Counted from the first letter of the stretch, positions 10,888 through 24,199 are shown. The stretch: 64,000 nt of DNA from Rhodococcus qingshengii JCM 15477 (GCF_023221595.1 NZ_CP096563.1:4160001-4224000), one strand, 5' to 3'. Notes: a model not told the origin generated them from the sequence alone. Translations and numbers: made by a program.

Positions 10888-12075
10888 CTAGCGACGCTGC
10901 TGCTTGCGATCGATCAGCGAAGGCACCGCAGTGAAGAACAACGCAAGAACCAAACCGGCCGCGACGAGTACAACAACCAGCTGACGATTGAGCAGCGAGG
11001 ATCCGACGGCACCGAACGCCAGGACGCTGACCCACAGGTAGATGACCAGCACAACTCGTCGGTGCGTGTGTCCGATCTGCAAGAGGCGATGATGCAGGTG
11101 CATCTTGTCCGGACTGAACGGACTGACGCCCGCTTTCGTCCGGCGGATCACGGCCAGGAGCATGTCCAGCATCGGGATGAACATCACAGCCCCGACCAGC
11201 AACAACGGCGCGAGGAGGCCGACGAGGTCGCGGGTTCCGTAAGCAGCGAGCGGAATACGACCGGATGCACTGGTGGAGATCGCGGCCAGCATGAGACCGA
11301 TCAACATCGACCCGGAATCGCCCATGAAAATGCGCGCTGGATTGAAGTTGTGTGGAAGAAAACCGAGACAAGCGCCTGCCAAGGCCGCCGCGATCATCGC
11401 CGGCGGGTAGACACTCGCGTCGCCGCCCTGATCGTGGAGAAGACCGATCGAGAAGATGAGGATGGCGAGCGCCGCGATCAGCCCCAACCCGGCGGCCAAT
11501 CCGTCGAGACCGTCGACAAAATTCATGGCGTTGATGGTCGCGACGGCAACAGCAACGGTGAACAGTCCGGATTGAATCTGATCGAGGATGATGGTGGACC
11601 CACCGTCACCGCCGAACGGGTTGTAGATGATGAACCAGCTGACGCCCATCACCACGAGAACGCCGGCAGCAGTCACCTGACCGACAAATTTGGTGAGGGC
11701 GTCGAGGCCCCACCTGTCGTCGATCACACCCACGAGGACGATGACGGCGCCAGCTACGAGCGCAGCGTGTACGTCAGGACTGCCGAAGCCGAAACCTCTT
11801 GTGAGCGCGGGTAATTGCTGCGCGAACAGCAGACCGACAGCCATGCCGACATACATTCCGACGCCACCGAGGCGCGGAATCGGCTCGACGTGAACGTCCC
11901 GATCACGAGGAATCGCGACAGCGCCGAACCTCAGCGCCAACAACCGGACTGCGCCAGTCGCCAGGTAGGTCACCACCGCCGCCGTACACAGCACGAGCAA
12001 AAGTTCACGGATGGGAACACCCGCTCCCCCGCCACCCTGTGCCAGATACGTGGTCGCCTCGTAGGAAGTGATCAC
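10888..12075 (-). CDS. wecA: Undecaprenyl-phosphate GlcNAc-1-phosphate transferase WecA
   Basis: This membrane enzyme transfers GlcNAc-1-phosphate from UDP-GlcNAc to decaprenyl/undecaprenyl phosphate. In mycobacteria it starts the linker between peptidoglycan and arabinogalactan. The 395-residue protein has about eleven hydrophobic segments. The family motifs are visible: [29 protein letters not shown] (Mg-binding DD), [15 protein letters not shown], and the cytoplasmic [15 protein letters not shown]. It starts with GTG at 12075 and overlaps the upstream glyA-like gene by four bases (GTGA). Confidence 0.95.
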   Translation of the reverse strand: MITSYEATTYLAQGGGGAGVPIRELLLVLCTAAVVTYLATGAVRLLALRFGAVAIPRDRDVHVEPIPRLGGVGMYVGMAVGLLFAQQLPALTRGFGFGSPDVHAALVAGAVIVLVGVIDDRWGLDALTKFVGQVTAAGVLVVMGVSWFIIYNPFGGDGGSTIILDQIQSGLFTVAVAVATINAMNFVDGLDGLAAGLGLIAALAILIFSIGLLHDQGGDASVYPPAMIAAALAGACLGFLPHNFNPARIFMGDSGSMLIGLMLAAISTSASGRIPLAAYGTRDLVGLLAPLLLVGAVMFIPMLDMLLAVIRRTKAGVSPFSPDKMHLHHRLLQIGHTHRRVVLVIYLWVSVLAFGAVGSSLLNRQLVVVLVAAGLVLALFFTAVPSLIDRKQQRR

Positions 12076-13397
12076 TGCTCGAGATCACCCGTCTGGCGGG
12101 CATAGGCAGGCTTTGCCCGGACCAGTTCGCGAACGCCGTCGGCAACTGCTGCCAACTCGGCCTCTCCTGACGTGGTGGCGGGGTCCGCGACAACTGCGCG
12201 CGCGATCAACTCCCCCACCACGCTCATGTCGGAGCGGTTGAAACCCTGGGTCGTCACGGCCGCGGACCCGACGCGGATTCCGGACGTGACGGCGGGCGAC
12301 TGCGGATCGAACGGAATCGCGTTCTTGTTGAGCGTGATCGAAGCCAGTCCGCACCTACGCTCGGCGTCGACGCCGGTGACACCGCTTGCGCGCAGGTCGA
12401 GAAGCGCCAGATGTGTGTCGGTTCCACCGGACACGGTGCGCAGACCGCGAGCTTCCAACGACAGCGCGAGCGCCGATGCGTTGGCAACCACTTCCTGTGC
12501 ATACCAACGATATTCCGGCGTCGACGCCTCTTTGAACGCAACCGCTTTCCCGGCGATCGCATGCATCATCGGGCCGCCTTGAATGAAGGGGAACACTGCG
12601 CGATCTACAGCCGAGGCATGCTCGCTGCGGCACAGGATCATTCCGCCGCGCGGGCCTCTGAGGACTTTGTGCGTCGTCGCGGAGACGACGTCGGCGTACG
12701 GAACGCACGAAGGTATCGCCCGGCCTGCCACCAGTCCGATGAAGTGGGCGGCGTCGACCCACAGGATCGCACCGACCTCGTCTGCGATCGAGCGGAAGGC
12801 TGCGAAGTCGATGGTGCGGGAGTACGCGGTCGCGCCGGCGACGATGATTTTCGGCTTGTGCGCCAGAGCCAGGGTGCGAACCTCGTCGTAGTCGATCAAT
12901 TCGGTGGCCGAATCGACGTGATAGGGAACGGTGGTGAACCACTGCCCAGAAAAGCTGACGCGAGACCCGTGAGTCAGATGCCCACCGTGCGGCAGACTCA
13001 TCGCCAATACGGTGTCGCCGGGCTTGGCGAATGCGGCGTACACCGCGAGATTCGCAGTGGCCCCCGAATGCGGTTGGACGTTGACGTGCTCGGCGCCGAA
13101 CAGCGCCTTTGCCCGATCGATCGCCAGATTCTCGGCTACGTCGACGTACTCGCACCCGCCGTAGTAACGCCGACCCGGATAGCCCTCGGCGTACTTGTTG
13201 CTCAGGGTCGAACCCAAGGCAGCCAGTACCGAGGGGCTGGTGAAGTTCTCGCTCGCGATGAGTTGAAGTCCGTCGCGCTGACGCTCGAGTTCGGCCAGCG
13301 CAACAGCCGCGATCTCGGGGTCTGCCGTGGCAAGCTCACCGAAATCCGGTCCCCAATACGTGGATTCCCCCGCGCGCTCGCCGCCGGCGCCGACCAT
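12072..13397 (-). CDS. glyA: Serine hydroxymethyltransferase (GlyA-like, second type)
   Basis: This PLP enzyme interconverts serine and glycine with tetrahydrofolate. The 441-residue protein is fold-type I; PLP binds Lys244 in [12 protein letters not shown], with the upstream [13 protein letters not shown] (Asp215, His218) and the substrate-binding [10 protein letters not shown] and [15 protein letters not shown]. It is coupled to wecA by an overlap and lies two bases from tsaC. This position inside the prfA-atp block is not seen in M. tuberculosis, so it may be a paralogue of a main glyA elsewhere. The substrate could differ from serine. Confidence 0.9.
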   Translation of the reverse strand: MVGAGGERAGESTYWGPDFGELATADPEIAAVALAELERQRDGLQLIASENFTSPSVLAALGSTLSNKYAEGYPGRRYYGGCEYVDVAENLAIDRAKALFGAEHVNVQPHSGATANLAVYAAFAKPGDTVLAMSLPHGGHLTHGSRVSFSGQWFTTVPYHVDSATELIDYDEVRTLALAHKPKIIVAGATAYSRTIDFAAFRSIADEVGAILWVDAAHFIGLVAGRAIPSCVPYADVVSATTHKVLRGPRGGMILCRSEHASAVDRAVFPFIQGGPMMHAIAGKAVAFKEASTPEYRWYAQEVVANASALALSLEARGLRTVSGGTDTHLALLDLRASGVTGVDAERRCGLASITLNKNAIPFDPQSPAVTSGIRVGSAAVTTQGFNRSDMSVVGELIARAVVADPATTSGEAELAAVADGVRELVRAKPAYARQTGDLEQ

Positions 13398-13399
13398 CG

Positions 13400-14062
13400 T
13401 TACGAAACTCCCTCTACGAGACTTTCCGGACTGGTGCCCAATACCTCGGCGATGGATTCTGCCGAGACGGCACCCACTCGCAAGATACGCGGTGAATTGC
13501 CGGTCAGGTCGACGATCGTGGAAGCGACGGCGTGTTCGGCCTTGCCCCCGTCGAGATACACGCTGGCAGATCCGCCGAGCTGATCTCGGGCTTCCTCGAC
13601 GGTAGTTGCCGGCGGACGCCCCGAAATGTTGGCGCTCGAGACGGCAAGCGGTCCGACATCGCGCAACAATTCGAGGGCAACCGGGTGGAGGGGCATGCGG
13701 AGCATGACGGTTCCGCGGGTATCACCGAGGTCCCAGGCAAGTGAAGGCGCCTGCTCGACGACCAGGCTCAGTCCGCCGGGCCAGAAGGCGCGGATCAGAT
13801 CCCGTGCCTGCGGGCGCACGCTGTAGACGAGCCCGTCGATGGTGTTCCACGATCCGACCAGTACCGGGACGGGCATGTCTCGCCCGCGTCCCTTGGCGCG
13901 CAACAGACTCGTGACAGCTTCGCTGTCGAACGCGTCGGCGGCGAGTCCGTAAAGGGTGTCGGTAGGGAGAACTACGAGTCGGCCGGCCTTGAGCGCGTTC
14001 TTCGCGGCGGCCAAGCCTGCGGTTCGGGAATCTGTCTGACTGCAGTCGTACACGGTGCTCAC
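13400..14062 (-). CDS. tsaC: L-threonylcarbamoyladenylate synthase (TsaC/Sua5/YrdC)
   Basis: This enzyme makes threonylcarbamoyl-AMP from threonine, bicarbonate and ATP, the first step of t6A37 modification of ANN-decoding tRNAs. The 220-residue single-domain YrdC protein has the conserved [20 protein letters not shown] and the C-terminal [17 protein letters not shown]. It begins with GTG and overlaps prmC by four bases (GTGA). The prfA-prmC-tsaC order is widely conserved. Confidence 0.95.
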   Translation of the reverse strand: MSTVYDCSQTDSRTAGLAAAKNALKAGRLVVLPTDTLYGLAADAFDSEAVTSLLRAKGRGRDMPVPVLVGSWNTIDGLVYSVRPQARDLIRAFWPGGLSLVVEQAPSLAWDLGDTRGTVMLRMPLHPVALELLRDVGPLAVSSANISGRPPATTVEEARDQLGGSASVYLDGGKAEHAVASTIVDLTGNSPRILRVGAVSAESIAEVLGTSPESLVEGVS

Positions 14063-14991
14063 TCAGCCATCCTTTCACTCTGCGCTTCGGGCGTTCGATT
14101 CCGCTGTGCTTCGACGTCGGTGGCGACACGTCTGGCGACGACGAATCGCGGACGACCGGCAAGATCTGGATGCTGCGCGACCTCGCCGAATACCCGGCGC
14201 GCCGAGAACAGCGCAGCGACGCCGTCCCCGTTGGTGTCGTCGTGCTCGATGCCTGCCGCGCCGCCGATTCGAAGCCACCGCGCGATGTTGCTGATCATGG
14301 GTTTGATGACGGACAGACCGTCGGTACCACCGAACAGTGCGGTGTGCGGGTCGTAATCCATGACCTCAGGCTGCAATTGCGCGCCTTCGGGGATGTACGG
14401 CGGATTGGAAACGACCAGATCGACGCCGCCCTCGAGCCCTGGCAACAGGTTCCGATCGGTGACATCGCCCTGATGCAGATGGATCGGTGTATCACCGGCG
14501 GCCTCGCGGTCGGCAGCATTACGACGCGCCCACGCCAACGCGGCGGGCTCCTTCTCCACGGCGTGAACGACGGCGTCCGGACGGGCCTCGGCGATGGACA
14601 GCGCGAGTACACCCGATCCCGTGCACAGGTCCAGAACTACCGGCGGCTTGCTTCCGCAACCTTCGAGGAACGAGAGTGCCCAACCCATGAGCAGTTCGGT
14701 TTCCGGCCGCGGAATGAAGACACCCGGCCCGACAGCGACGTCGATGTTGCCCATCGACGCGACTCCGATGATGTGCTGCAACGGAATCCGCTTCACGCGT
14801 TGGGCAACCAACTCGTCGAAGGCCGCGATGACCTCGGGATCGACCAACGGAATCAGTCCGAGACGCGTGCGTTCGACCCCGAGCAGGTGGGATGCCAACA
14901 ACTCGGCGTCGGTGCGTGGGCTGGGCACACCTGCGGCGTCGAGCTGTTTTGCAGCTTCGATCAGCGCCAAACGAAGTGGAAGTCGACTCAC
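14059..14991 (-). CDS. prmC: Release factor glutamine methyltransferase PrmC
   Basis: This SAM-dependent enzyme methylates the glutamine of the GGQ motif in release factors RF1 and RF2. The 310-residue protein has the N-terminal substrate-binding helical domain, the SAM-binding VVLDLCTGSGVLALSIA, and the catalytic NPPY in VVSNPPYIPEG. Its substrate gene prfA lies immediately upstream, 77 bases away. Translation starts at GTG 14991. Confidence 0.96.
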   Translation of the reverse strand: MSRLPLRLALIEAAKQLDAAGVPSPRTDAELLASHLLGVERTRLGLIPLVDPEVIAAFDELVAQRVKRIPLQHIIGVASMGNIDVAVGPGVFIPRPETELLMGWALSFLEGCGSKPPVVLDLCTGSGVLALSIAEARPDAVVHAVEKEPAALAWARRNAADREAAGDTPIHLHQGDVTDRNLLPGLEGGVDLVVSNPPYIPEGAQLQPEVMDYDPHTALFGGTDGLSVIKPMISNIARWLRIGGAAGIEHDDTNGDGVAALFSARRVFGEVAQHPDLAGRPRFVVARRVATDVEAQRNRTPEAQSERMAE

Positions 14992-15068
14992 GGGTACAGC
15001 CTGCCACGCTCGACCGACACGCGGTTCACCGAGTTCCCGGCGGGATGGAGGTCAGTCATGGTCTGCAT

Positions 15069-16148
15069 CTACTCGGCCGCGAGACGCGCCTCTCGGTCCG
15101 CCTTGCCCAATGCATCGAGAAGTGCGTCGAGCTCACCGTCGAGCACCGCGTCGAGGTTGTGCGACTTGAATCCGATGCGGTGATCGGTGATGCGGTTCTC
15201 GGGGAAGTTGTAGGTGCGGATGCGCTCCGAACGGTCCACCGTCCGAACCTGACTCTGGCGGCCTGCCGACGCTTCTGCGTCCGCGGCCTCCTCGGCGACT
15301 ACCTGCAAACGGGCTGCAAGGACCTGCATGGCGCGCGCCTTGTTCTGGAGCTGCGAACGCTCGTTCTGGCAGGTGACGACGATGCCGGTCGGAAGGTGCG
15401 TGATTCGGACAGCAGAGTCGGTCGTGTTGACGCCCTGACCGCCCTTGCCGGACGAACGGTAGACGTCGATACGCAGGTCACTCTCGTCGATCTGGACCTG
15501 CTCGACCTCTTCGGGCTCCGGGTAGACCAGAACGCCGGCAGCCGAAGTGTGAACGCGCCCCTGGGATTCGGTGACGGGCACTCGCTGGACGCGGTGAACG
15601 CCGCCCTCGAACTTCAGCCGCGCCCACACTCCGTCCGGGGTGTCCGACTTGCTCTTGATCGACAGCGTGGCTTCCTTGTATCCGCCGAGATCGGAGACCG
15701 TCGCGTCGAGAATCTCGACGCGCCAGCCATGCCGTTCCGCGTAGCGGACGTACATGCGGGCCAGGTCCGAGGCGAAGAGCGCGGATTCTTCGCCGCCCTC
15801 ACCGGACTTCACTTCGAGGACGATGTCGTCGCCGTCATGCGGATCACGCGGCGCCAACTGATCGGTAAGCGTCTGCTCGAGCTGCGCGACCTCGGCTTCG
15901 AGATCGGGGATCTCGGCGGCGAAGCTGGAATCGTCGGCGGCTAGTTCGCGCGCGGCTTCCAGATCGTCCTGCGCAGCGGTGAGCTTGTTGTACGTCGACA
16001 TGATCGGCGAGAGCTCGGAGAACCGTTTACCGACGCGCCTGGCAGCGGCAGGGTCGTTGTGCAGCGCCGGATCGGACATCTGTGCTTCGAGACCGGCGTG
16101 CTCCGCCAAGATGTCGTCGATGGCCGAGGGCTGGGTTGCGCCTGCCAT
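15069..16148 (-). CDS. prfA: Peptide chain release factor 1
   Basis: RF1 recognises UAA and UAG and triggers peptidyl-tRNA hydrolysis. The 359-residue protein has the codon-recognition tripeptide PVT in [15 protein letters not shown] and the catalytic GGQ in [20 protein letters not shown] rather than E. coli PAT is a known RF1 variant. It is followed by prmC, which methylates its GGQ glutamine. Confidence 0.98.
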   Translation of the reverse strand: MAGATQPSAIDDILAEHAGLEAQMSDPALHNDPAAARRVGKRFSELSPIMSTYNKLTAAQDDLEAARELAADDSSFAAEIPDLEAEVAQLEQTLTDQLAPRDPHDGDDIVLEVKSGEGGEESALFASDLARMYVRYAERHGWRVEILDATVSDLGGYKEATLSIKSKSDTPDGVWARLKFEGGVHRVQRVPVTESQGRVHTSAAGVLVYPEPEEVEQVQIDESDLRIDVYRSSGKGGQGVNTTDSAVRITHLPTGIVVTCQNERSQLQNKARAMQVLAARLQVVAEEAADAEASAGRQSQVRTVDRSERIRTYNFPENRITDHRIGFKSHNLDAVLDGELDALLDALGKADREARLAAE

Positions 16149-16242
16149 GGTTCGCTCCGCTCTGAGTTTCGATTCCTACGGTGCGCGCTTGAAGGTATTT
16201 CGACGCCGGGACCCGGGAAACGCGCAAACCGAGTGCAGGCAC

Positions 16243-16287
16243 AAAAAAGCCGACGCCCGATCTGCGCATGGCAGATCGGGCGTCGGC
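16243..16287 (-). terminator. intrinsic terminator after rpmE
   Basis: A perfect 17-base-pair stem (16249-16265 with 16271-16287) and a five-base loop are followed on the minus strand by a run of six T. It lies eight bases after the rpmE stop and separates rpmE from prfA. Confidence 0.93.
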
Positions 16288-16294
16288 GGAACAG

Positions 16295-16531
16295 CTAGGA
16301 CTCGGTGGCCGGGACCTTGCTGTCTGCGCGCTTGCCGTAGCGAGCCTCGAAGCGAGCGACGCGTCCACCGGTGTCGAGAATCTTCTGCTTGCCCGTGTAG
16401 AACGGGTGGCACTGCGAGCAAACCTCGACGTTGATGCGTCCGGACTCCTTGGTGCTGTGGGTCTCGAACGTGTTACCGCAACCGCAGACGACGGTGGTCG
16501 CTACGTAGGTTGGGTGGATTCCTGCCTTCAT
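16295..16531 (-). CDS. rpmE: 50S ribosomal protein L31 (zinc-binding form)
   Basis: The 78-residue protein starts at the ATG at 16531 ([20 protein letters not shown]); the open frame extends 15 codons upstream without homology. It has the zinc-binding C+ pattern, CGC in VCGCGNTF and CSQC in [17 protein letters not shown]-minus L31 paralogue is usual elsewhere in such genomes for zinc limitation. The gene is bounded by terminators on both sides. Confidence 0.95.
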   Translation of the reverse strand: MKAGIHPTYVATTVVCGCGNTFETHSTKESGRINVEVCSQCHPFYTGKQKILDTGGRVARFEARYGKRADSKVPATES

Positions 16532-16710
16532 GGTGTCCCTTTCAATGGTCGCCGGGTCGACGTCGCCAATCGACATCGTGAACCGGAACCGGACTCGGCC
16601 GTTCAGTATGCCAGATGCGGTACCTCACCGGATAATCCGCGTCTCGCACGCCTCGGGGTGGCTGTACGAAGTTTTCAACGCACTGTCGCTCGGTTTTGTT
16701 CCGCCCACGC

Positions 16711-16744
16711 AAAAGGCCCACAACCAGCTGGTTGTGGGCCTTTT
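16711..16744 (-). terminator. intrinsic terminator after rho
   Basis: The stem AAAAGGCCCACAACCA paired with its complement across a short CGTT-type centre is flanked by A4 and T4, so it can work in both directions. It lies just after the rho stop codon. The terminator of the rho gene is therefore itself intrinsic. Confidence 0.9.
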
Positions 16745-16757
16745 GACGTCGAGTCGA

Positions 16758-18896
16758 TCAGTCGTCGATCGCACCCGGTGCGGTCTTGGAGACCTGCATC
16801 AGGAACTCGAGGTTGTTCTTGCTCTTCTTCAGTCGATCGATCAGCAGATCGATGGCCTGATGCGAGTCCAGACCGGACAGGACGCGGCGGAGCTTGTGCA
16901 GCACCGCAGCTTCGTCCGGGCTCAGGAGCAACTCGTCCTTACGCGTGCTGGACGGGTTGACGTCCACGGCCGGGAACACGCGGCGTTCGGCGATCTTGCG
17001 ATCGAGCTTGAGCTCGGCGTTGCCGGTGCCCTTGAACTCTTCGAAGATCACGGTGTCGCCGGTGGATCCGGTCTCGACCATTGCGGTAGCGATGATGGTG
17101 AGCGATCCACCGTTCTCGATGTTGCGGGCAGCACCGAGGAAACGCTTCGGCGGGTAGAGCGCCGTCGAGTCGACACCACCGGAGAGGATGCGTCCCGACG
17201 CCGGCGAGGAGTTGTTGTACGCACGACCCAGACGCGTGATGGAGTCGAGCAGTACGACGACGTCCTTACCCATCTCGACCAGGCGCTTCGCACGCTCGAT
17301 TGCCAGCTCGGCAACTGCGGTGTGATCTCCCGGCGGGCGGTCGAAGGTGGAGGAAATGACCTCACCTTTCACGCTGCGCTGCATGTCGGTCACTTCCTCG
17401 GGACGCTCGTCCACGAGGATGACCATCAGGTAGCACTCAGGATTGTTGGTGGCGACGGCATTCGCGATCGCCTGCAACACGCTGGTCTTACCGGCCTTGG
17501 GCGGGCTCACGATGAGGGCGCGCTGGCCCTTACCGATGGGCATCACCAGGTCGATGACACGCGTCGTGAGAATGTGCTGCTCGGTCTCGAGGCGCAGACG
17601 CTGGTTCGGGTACAGCGGCGTGAGCTTGTTGAACTCGGGGCGCTTCTTCGCGGCCTCGACGTCGCCGCCGTTGACCGTGTCGATACGGACCAGCGGGTTG
17701 AACTTCTGACGCTGGCTGCCCTGCTCACCGTCACGCGAGACGCGGACGGCACCGGTGATGGCGTCGCCACGGCGAAGGCCGTTCTTGCGGATCAGGTTCA
17801 TGGAGACGTAGACGTCGTTGGGACCGGCGAGGTACCCGGACGTACGCACGAAGGCGTAATTGTCGAGGACGTCGAGGATGCCGGCGACCGGCTGAAGGAC
17901 GTCGTCCTCACGAATCTCGGTCTCGCGTGAATCGTTGGGTGCGCCACCCTCACCGCGATCGCGACCACGGCCACGGCGCTCGCGGAAACGGCGTCCGCGG
18001 CGTCCGCGTCCACCCTCTTCGTCGTCATCCGGTCCGTTGTTGCGGTTGTCCGTACGCGGACCGGCGTTGTTCTGGCCGGCGTTGTTCTGATTGCCGCGAT
18101 CCTGACGGTCCTGGCGATCCTGGCGATCCTGGTTACCCCGGTTGCCCTGGTTCTCGCGCTGGCCCTGGTTGTCCCGCTGGCCCTGATTGTCCCGGTTTCG
18201 CTCGCGGCGGGGACGCTCGTTGCCCTGCTCGGCGGGAGCCTGATCAGCGTCGGACTTGCCCTCGGTGCGCGCAGGACGCTCGGCCGGAGCCTCGGCCTTG
18301 GCGGTCTCGGCGACCTTCGAAGTATCGGCGGCCTTCGCGGTGTCCGTGTCGGACTTCGCCGAAGGAGCTTCCTGCTCGATGCTCAGTTCACCCTGGTCGG
18401 GTGAACCTGCACGACGAGCGGCGCCACGACGCTGACGTCCGCGACGGGGTGCGCTCTGATCGGAATCCTCGGCGGATTCCGTACGCGCAGGCGCGGCCTC
18501 GGCAGGAGCCGACTCGGCTGCCGGAGCTGTTTCGGCTGCGGGGGTTTCGGTGCGTGCGGCGCGAGTGCTCTTGGCACGAGTGCGCGCAACGGGTGCGTCG
18601 TCGAGAGTGAGTTCACTCTGTGCGGGTGCAGCCTTCGCGCTGCCGCCCTGGCGCTCCTTGATGGCTGCGATCAGGTCACCCTTGCGCATGCCGGAAGTGC
18701 CTTTGATGCCCAGTTCACCCGCAAGAGTGCGGAGTTCGGTGAGCACCATGCCGGAGAGTCCGGCACCACGGCGCGTTTCGGCACGCTTCGTGGAGGTCGC
18801 CACCGCACCGTTCGATGCTGAAGATGACGCCTGAGAATTGTCGCCTGATTCCGACCCGGCGGGTGCAGAAGTGGCGATGAGGTCCGTATCGGTCAC
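16758..18896 (-). CDS. rho: Transcription termination factor Rho with long actinobacterial insertion
   Basis: Rho is the hexameric RNA-dependent ATPase that ends transcription. The 712-residue protein carries the N-terminal SAP-like Rho_N motif ([28 protein letters not shown]). An insertion of roughly 250 residues follows: first Ala/Glu-rich, then Arg/Asn/Gln/Asp/Gly-rich with [18 protein letters not shown] and [10 protein letters not shown]. Next come the RNA-binding cold-shock domain ([19 protein letters not shown]), the P-loop [11 protein letters not shown], Walker [17 protein letters not shown] and the R-loop. The insertion type is known in actinobacteria. It starts with GTG 18896 after AGGAAAGGACC. 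Confidence 0.97.
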   Translation of the reverse strand: MTDTDLIATSAPAGSESGDNSQASSSASNGAVATSTKRAETRRGAGLSGMVLTELRTLAGELGIKGTSGMRKGDLIAAIKERQGGSAKAAPAQSELTLDDAPVARTRAKSTRAARTETPAAETAPAAESAPAEAAPARTESAEDSDQSAPRRGRQRRGAARRAGSPDQGELSIEQEAPSAKSDTDTAKAADTSKVAETAKAEAPAERPARTEGKSDADQAPAEQGNERPRRERNRDNQGQRDNQGQRENQGNRGNQDRQDRQDRQDRGNQNNAGQNNAGPRTDNRNNGPDDDEEGGRGRRGRRFRERRGRGRDRGEGGAPNDSRETEIREDDVLQPVAGILDVLDNYAFVRTSGYLAGPNDVYVSMNLIRKNGLRRGDAITGAVRVSRDGEQGSQRQKFNPLVRIDTVNGGDVEAAKKRPEFNKLTPLYPNQRLRLETEQHILTTRVIDLVMPIGKGQRALIVSPPKAGKTSVLQAIANAVATNNPECYLMVILVDERPEEVTDMQRSVKGEVISSTFDRPPGDHTAVAELAIERAKRLVEMGKDVVVLLDSITRLGRAYNNSSPASGRILSGGVDSTALYPPKRFLGAARNIENGGSLTIIATAMVETGSTGDTVIFEEFKGTGNAELKLDRKIAERRVFPAVDVNPSSTRKDELLLSPDEAAVLHKLRRVLSGLDSHQAIDLLIDRLKKSKNNLEFLMQVSKTAPGAIDD

Positions 18897-19399
18897 GGAG
18901 GTCCTTTCCTTCCCTCACTCGCACTGCGCAAAGTCGAGGGTTCGTCCCGCAGTTCGATTGAATACCGAACTCGGTGGTGCCGTACGTGGTTGCTGTCCAG
19001 AACTGCCGGCTTGTCCGCCGTCACATGATTGTCGGAAACTCTCGCCTCAAACTTTTCATGCGCTCGCAAACCTGCCCAACGCGCCTTCGTCGACGATTCA
19101 CTCCCCCGTGTGTTGAACCCCAGAGTGATGGAACCTCTGAGTGTTCGATCCGCGGAGGATTCAAACCTTCGGAGAAGGTACAAGCGTGAGGATCATGCCT
19201 GCGAGAATCATGCCAAGGACTGTGGACCCCGATTGGGAAGGAGTTTTGCCCCCTGGTGATGCACCGGCGACTGACGCGCACGATGTACGGACATAGCCCA
19301 GGATAGCGCCCAAACCTGAGTCCGGCAAGAATTTGGATGACTGGGTGTGTCAGTTCACTACCGATCGGTAGTGGGCGATCACCAGGACCAAGGCAGGGA
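18897..19399 (-). promoter_or_regulatory. rho promoter and long 5' leader
   Basis: The 503-base gap between thrB and rho has no supported gene. On the minus strand TTGCCG (19323-19328) and TATCCT (19300-19305) are 17 bases apart, predicting a start near 19293 and a leader of about 395 bases. Long leaders are typical of rho genes that autoregulate by Rho-dependent attenuation; that role here is inference. Upstream of the promoter lies a perfect 18-base palindrome (19356-19373). Confidence 0.55.
19356..19373. promoter_or_regulatory. perfect 18-base palindrome CACTACCGATCGGTAGTG
   Basis: The palindrome has no loop and no adjacent T-run on either strand, so it looks like a protein-binding site rather than a terminator. 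It sits 27 bases downstream of the thrB stop and 27 bases upstream of the predicted rho -35. The form TACCGATCGGTA is typical of TetR-family operators, but no cognate regulator is adjacent. Confidence 0.45.
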
Positions 19400-21467
<2,068 letters not shown>

Positions 21468-21471
<4 letters not shown>

Positions 21472-22781
21472 TGTTCAGTGCCTTCCAGTCGCAGCACGCT
21501 GGTCACAGCGGTGACGAATTCGAGTTCGTTGAGGGCCGCCACGGTCTCGGAGAGAGCCGCGTCGGTTGCTACATGAGTGACGACCACCAGACGCGCGCCG
21601 GCGCCGGCGCCCTCCTGGCGGACGACGGAGATGCTCACGCCGTGCTTGGCGAACTCGGCGGCGACTGCGGACAGCACACCTTCCTTGTCCGCGACCTCCA
21701 TGTTCACGTAGTAGCGCGTGAGGATGTCGCCCATCGGGGCGACCTTGAGCTTGGCGTACTTGGACTCGCGGGGACCGCGGCCGCCGTGAACCTTGTTGCG
21801 CGCAGCCATCACCAGGTCACCCATCACCGCGGAAGCGGTGGGGGCGCCGCCTGCGCCCTGGCCGTAGAACATGAGCCGGCCGGCGTTCTCTGCTTCCACG
21901 ACAACGGCGTTGAACGCGCCGTTGACCGAGGCCAGCGGATGGCTGAGCGGAACCAGCGCCGGGTACACGCGAGCGGAAATCCGCTCCTTGCCCTTGGGCG
22001 TGACGATGCGCTCGCAGATCGAGAGCAACTTGATCGTGCAGTCGAGTGCCTTCGCCGACGCCAGGTCGGCGGAGGTGATCGTGGAGATTCCTTCGCGGTA
22101 CACGTCCGCGGCAGTGACGCGGGTGTGGAATGCGATCGACGCGAGGATCGCTGCCTTCGCTGCGGCGTCGTAGCCTTCGACGTCCGCGGTCGGGTCGGCT
22201 TCCGCGTATCCGAGGCGTCCGGCTTCGGCGAGGGTCTCCTCGTAGTCGGCGCCGGTCTCGTCCATCGCGGAGAGGATGAAGTTGGTGGTGCCGTTCACGA
22301 TTCCGGCGACCTTGTTGACACGGTCTCCGGCCAACGACTGTGTGAGCGGGCGGATCACGGGGATCGCGCCGGCAACAGCGGCCTCGAAGTACAGGTCGAC
22401 AGAGTTGGCCTCTGCAGCCTCCGCCAATTCACCGGTGTGGTCCGCGAGCAGCGCCTTGTTGGCGGTCACGACCGACTTGCCGGAGTTGAGGGAAGAGAGA
22501 ATCAGCTTGCGAGGGAGCTCGATTCCGCCGATCACCTCGACCACGATGTCGACGTCGTCACGACCGACCAGGGACTCGGCGTCCGTCGTCTGCAGTTCCT
22601 CGGGAATTCCGCGGTCCGAGCCGATACGGCGGACGGCAACCCCCCGCAGTTCCAACGGGGCGCCGACGCGAGCTTCGAGTTCCTCGGCCTGCTCACGAAT
22701 GATCCGGACGACCTCGCTCCCGACGTTGCCGAGGCCGAGAACGGCCACACCGATAGCGCGATGCGCCGATTCGCTCGTCAC
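21468..22781 (-). CDS. hom: Homoserine dehydrogenase
   Basis: This enzyme reduces aspartate semialdehyde to homoserine. The 437-residue protein has the Rossmann motif [15 protein letters not shown], the catalytic region with [17 protein letters not shown] and [19 protein letters not shown], and a C-terminal ACT domain (about 355-437, [20 protein letters not shown]). The ACT domain is expected to mediate threonine feedback inhibition. It starts with GTG and overlaps lysA by four bases (GTGA). Mycobacterial annotation calls it thrA. Confidence 0.97.
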
Positions 22782-24199
22782 TGCGATACCTCCAAGCTGA
22801 GCAGATCTTCCACTGTTTCCCTCCGCAGAATCACGCGTGAGACTCCGTCACGCACCGCCACCACGGCTGGGCGGGTGAGCAGGTTGTACCTGCTCGACAT
22901 CGAATAGCAGTATGCACCGGTCGCTGCTACCGCTAGTAAATCACCGGGCCCGACGTCCTCGGGCATCCAGGTGTCCCGAATGACCACGTCACCGGACTCG
23001 CAGTGCTTACCGACGATACGTGCAACGACGGGATCAGCCTCGGAAGTTCGCGAAACCAACTTGGCTTCGTACTCCGCACCGTAGAGGGATGTGCGGATGT
23101 TGTCGCTCATCCCGCCGTCGACGCTGATGTAGCGGCGTGTCAGCGAGCTACCCACCGTGACGTCCTTGATGGTGCCGACCTCGTAGAGCGTCACCGTGCC
23201 AGGTCCGGCGATGGCGCGGCCGGGTTCGACGGCAAGCGTCGGCTCCGGCAATCCGGCCAGTGCGGACTCGTTGCGCACGATGTGGCCGAGCTTTGCTGCC
23301 AGTTCGTCGACGGGCGGCGGGTCGTCGGACGGAATGTACGAGATCCCCATTCCGCCGCCGAGGTCGATGATCGAAATCTGCTTGGTCTTCTCGACGCCGA
23401 ACTCGGTGACGACGTCGCGGAGCAAACCGATCACGCGGTGCGCTGCCACCTCGAAACCGTCGACGTCGAAGATCTGCGAACCGATGTGGCTGTGCAGGCC
23501 GACCAGGCGCAAGTTGTCGGCAGCGAAGACGCGACGGACCGCGTCGATCGCCGCTCCCCCGGCCAGCGAGAAACCGAACTTCTGGTCCTCGTGTGCGGTG
23601 GAGATGAATTCATGGGTATGTGCTTCGACGCCGACGGTCAGTCGGATCAACACGTCCTGAACGACACCGGCCTCACCGGCGACACGATCGAGTCGGTCGA
23701 TCTCGATCGCCGAGTCGAGCACGACGTGTCCGACGCCCGCGGCGACACCAGCGGCCAGTTCGGCGGCTGACTTGTTGTTGCCGTGCATGGCAATTCGCTC
23801 GGCCGGGAAGTCCGCGTGCAACGCGATCGCCAGTTCGCCGCCGGAGCAGACGTCGAGCGAGAGGCCTTCGTCGGCGACCCAGCGTGCGATCTCGCCACAG
23901 AGGAATGCCTTGGATGCGTAGTGCACCTTGGCATCCGGGCCGAAGGCGCGGGCCATGTCACGGCAGCGCGAGCGGAAGTCGTCCTCGTCGATGACGAACA
24001 GCGGGGTGCCGTACTTCTCGGCAAGTTCACCGACCTTGACACCCGCGAGGGTCACTTCACCGTCGTCGCCACGAGAAGCGTTGCGCGGCCACACCTGCGG
24101 TGAGAGTTCGCCGAAGGCTTCGGGGCTGGTCGGACGGTCGGGCAAGCCGGGGGCCTGCAACTGCTCGGCGTGCTTGGGGCCGGCGGGGTGCGCGTTCAC
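22778..24199 (-). CDS. lysA: Diaminopimelate decarboxylase
   Basis: This PLP enzyme (alanine-racemase fold) decarboxylates meso-diaminopimelate to lysine. The 473-residue protein has the PLP lysine in [17 protein letters not shown], the [10 protein letters not shown] segment, [12 protein letters not shown] and the C-terminal [11 protein letters not shown] start at GTG 24199 ([13 protein letters not shown]), which overlaps the argS stop (GTGA); the longer open frame is antisense sequence. It shares a transcript with hom, thrC and thrB. Confidence 0.95.
   Translation of the reverse strand: MNAHPAGPKHAEQLQAPGLPDRPTSPEAFGELSPQVWPRNASRGDDGEVTLAGVKVGELAEKYGTPLFVIDEDDFRSRCRDMARAFGPDAKVHYASKAFLCGEIARWVADEGLSLDVCSGGELAIALHADFPAERIAMHGNNKSAAELAAGVAAGVGHVVLDSAIEIDRLDRVAGEAGVVQDVLIRLTVGVEAHTHEFISTAHEDQKFGFSLAGGAAIDAVRRVFAADNLRLVGLHSHIGSQIFDVDGFEVAAHRVIGLLRDVVTEFGVEKTKQISIIDLGGGMGISYIPSDDPPPVDELAAKLGHIVRNESALAGLPEPTLAVEPGRAIAGPGTVTLYEVGTIKDVTVGSSLTRRYISVDGGMSDNIRTSLYGAEYEAKLVSRTSEADPVVARIVGKHCESGDVVIRDTWMPEDVGPGDLLAVAATGAYCYSMSSRYNLLTRPAVVAVRDGVSRVILRRETVEDLLSLEVSQ

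Noticed and set aside
10856..11371. N-terminal extension of the atpI frame
   Set aside because: These 172 codons overlap wecA in another phase and are Arg/Ser/Pro-rich; the membrane protein begins at the GTG at 10855.
12072..14062. Glycine riboswitch before the glyA-like gene
   Set aside because: Only two bases separate it from tsaC, leaving no room for a leader.
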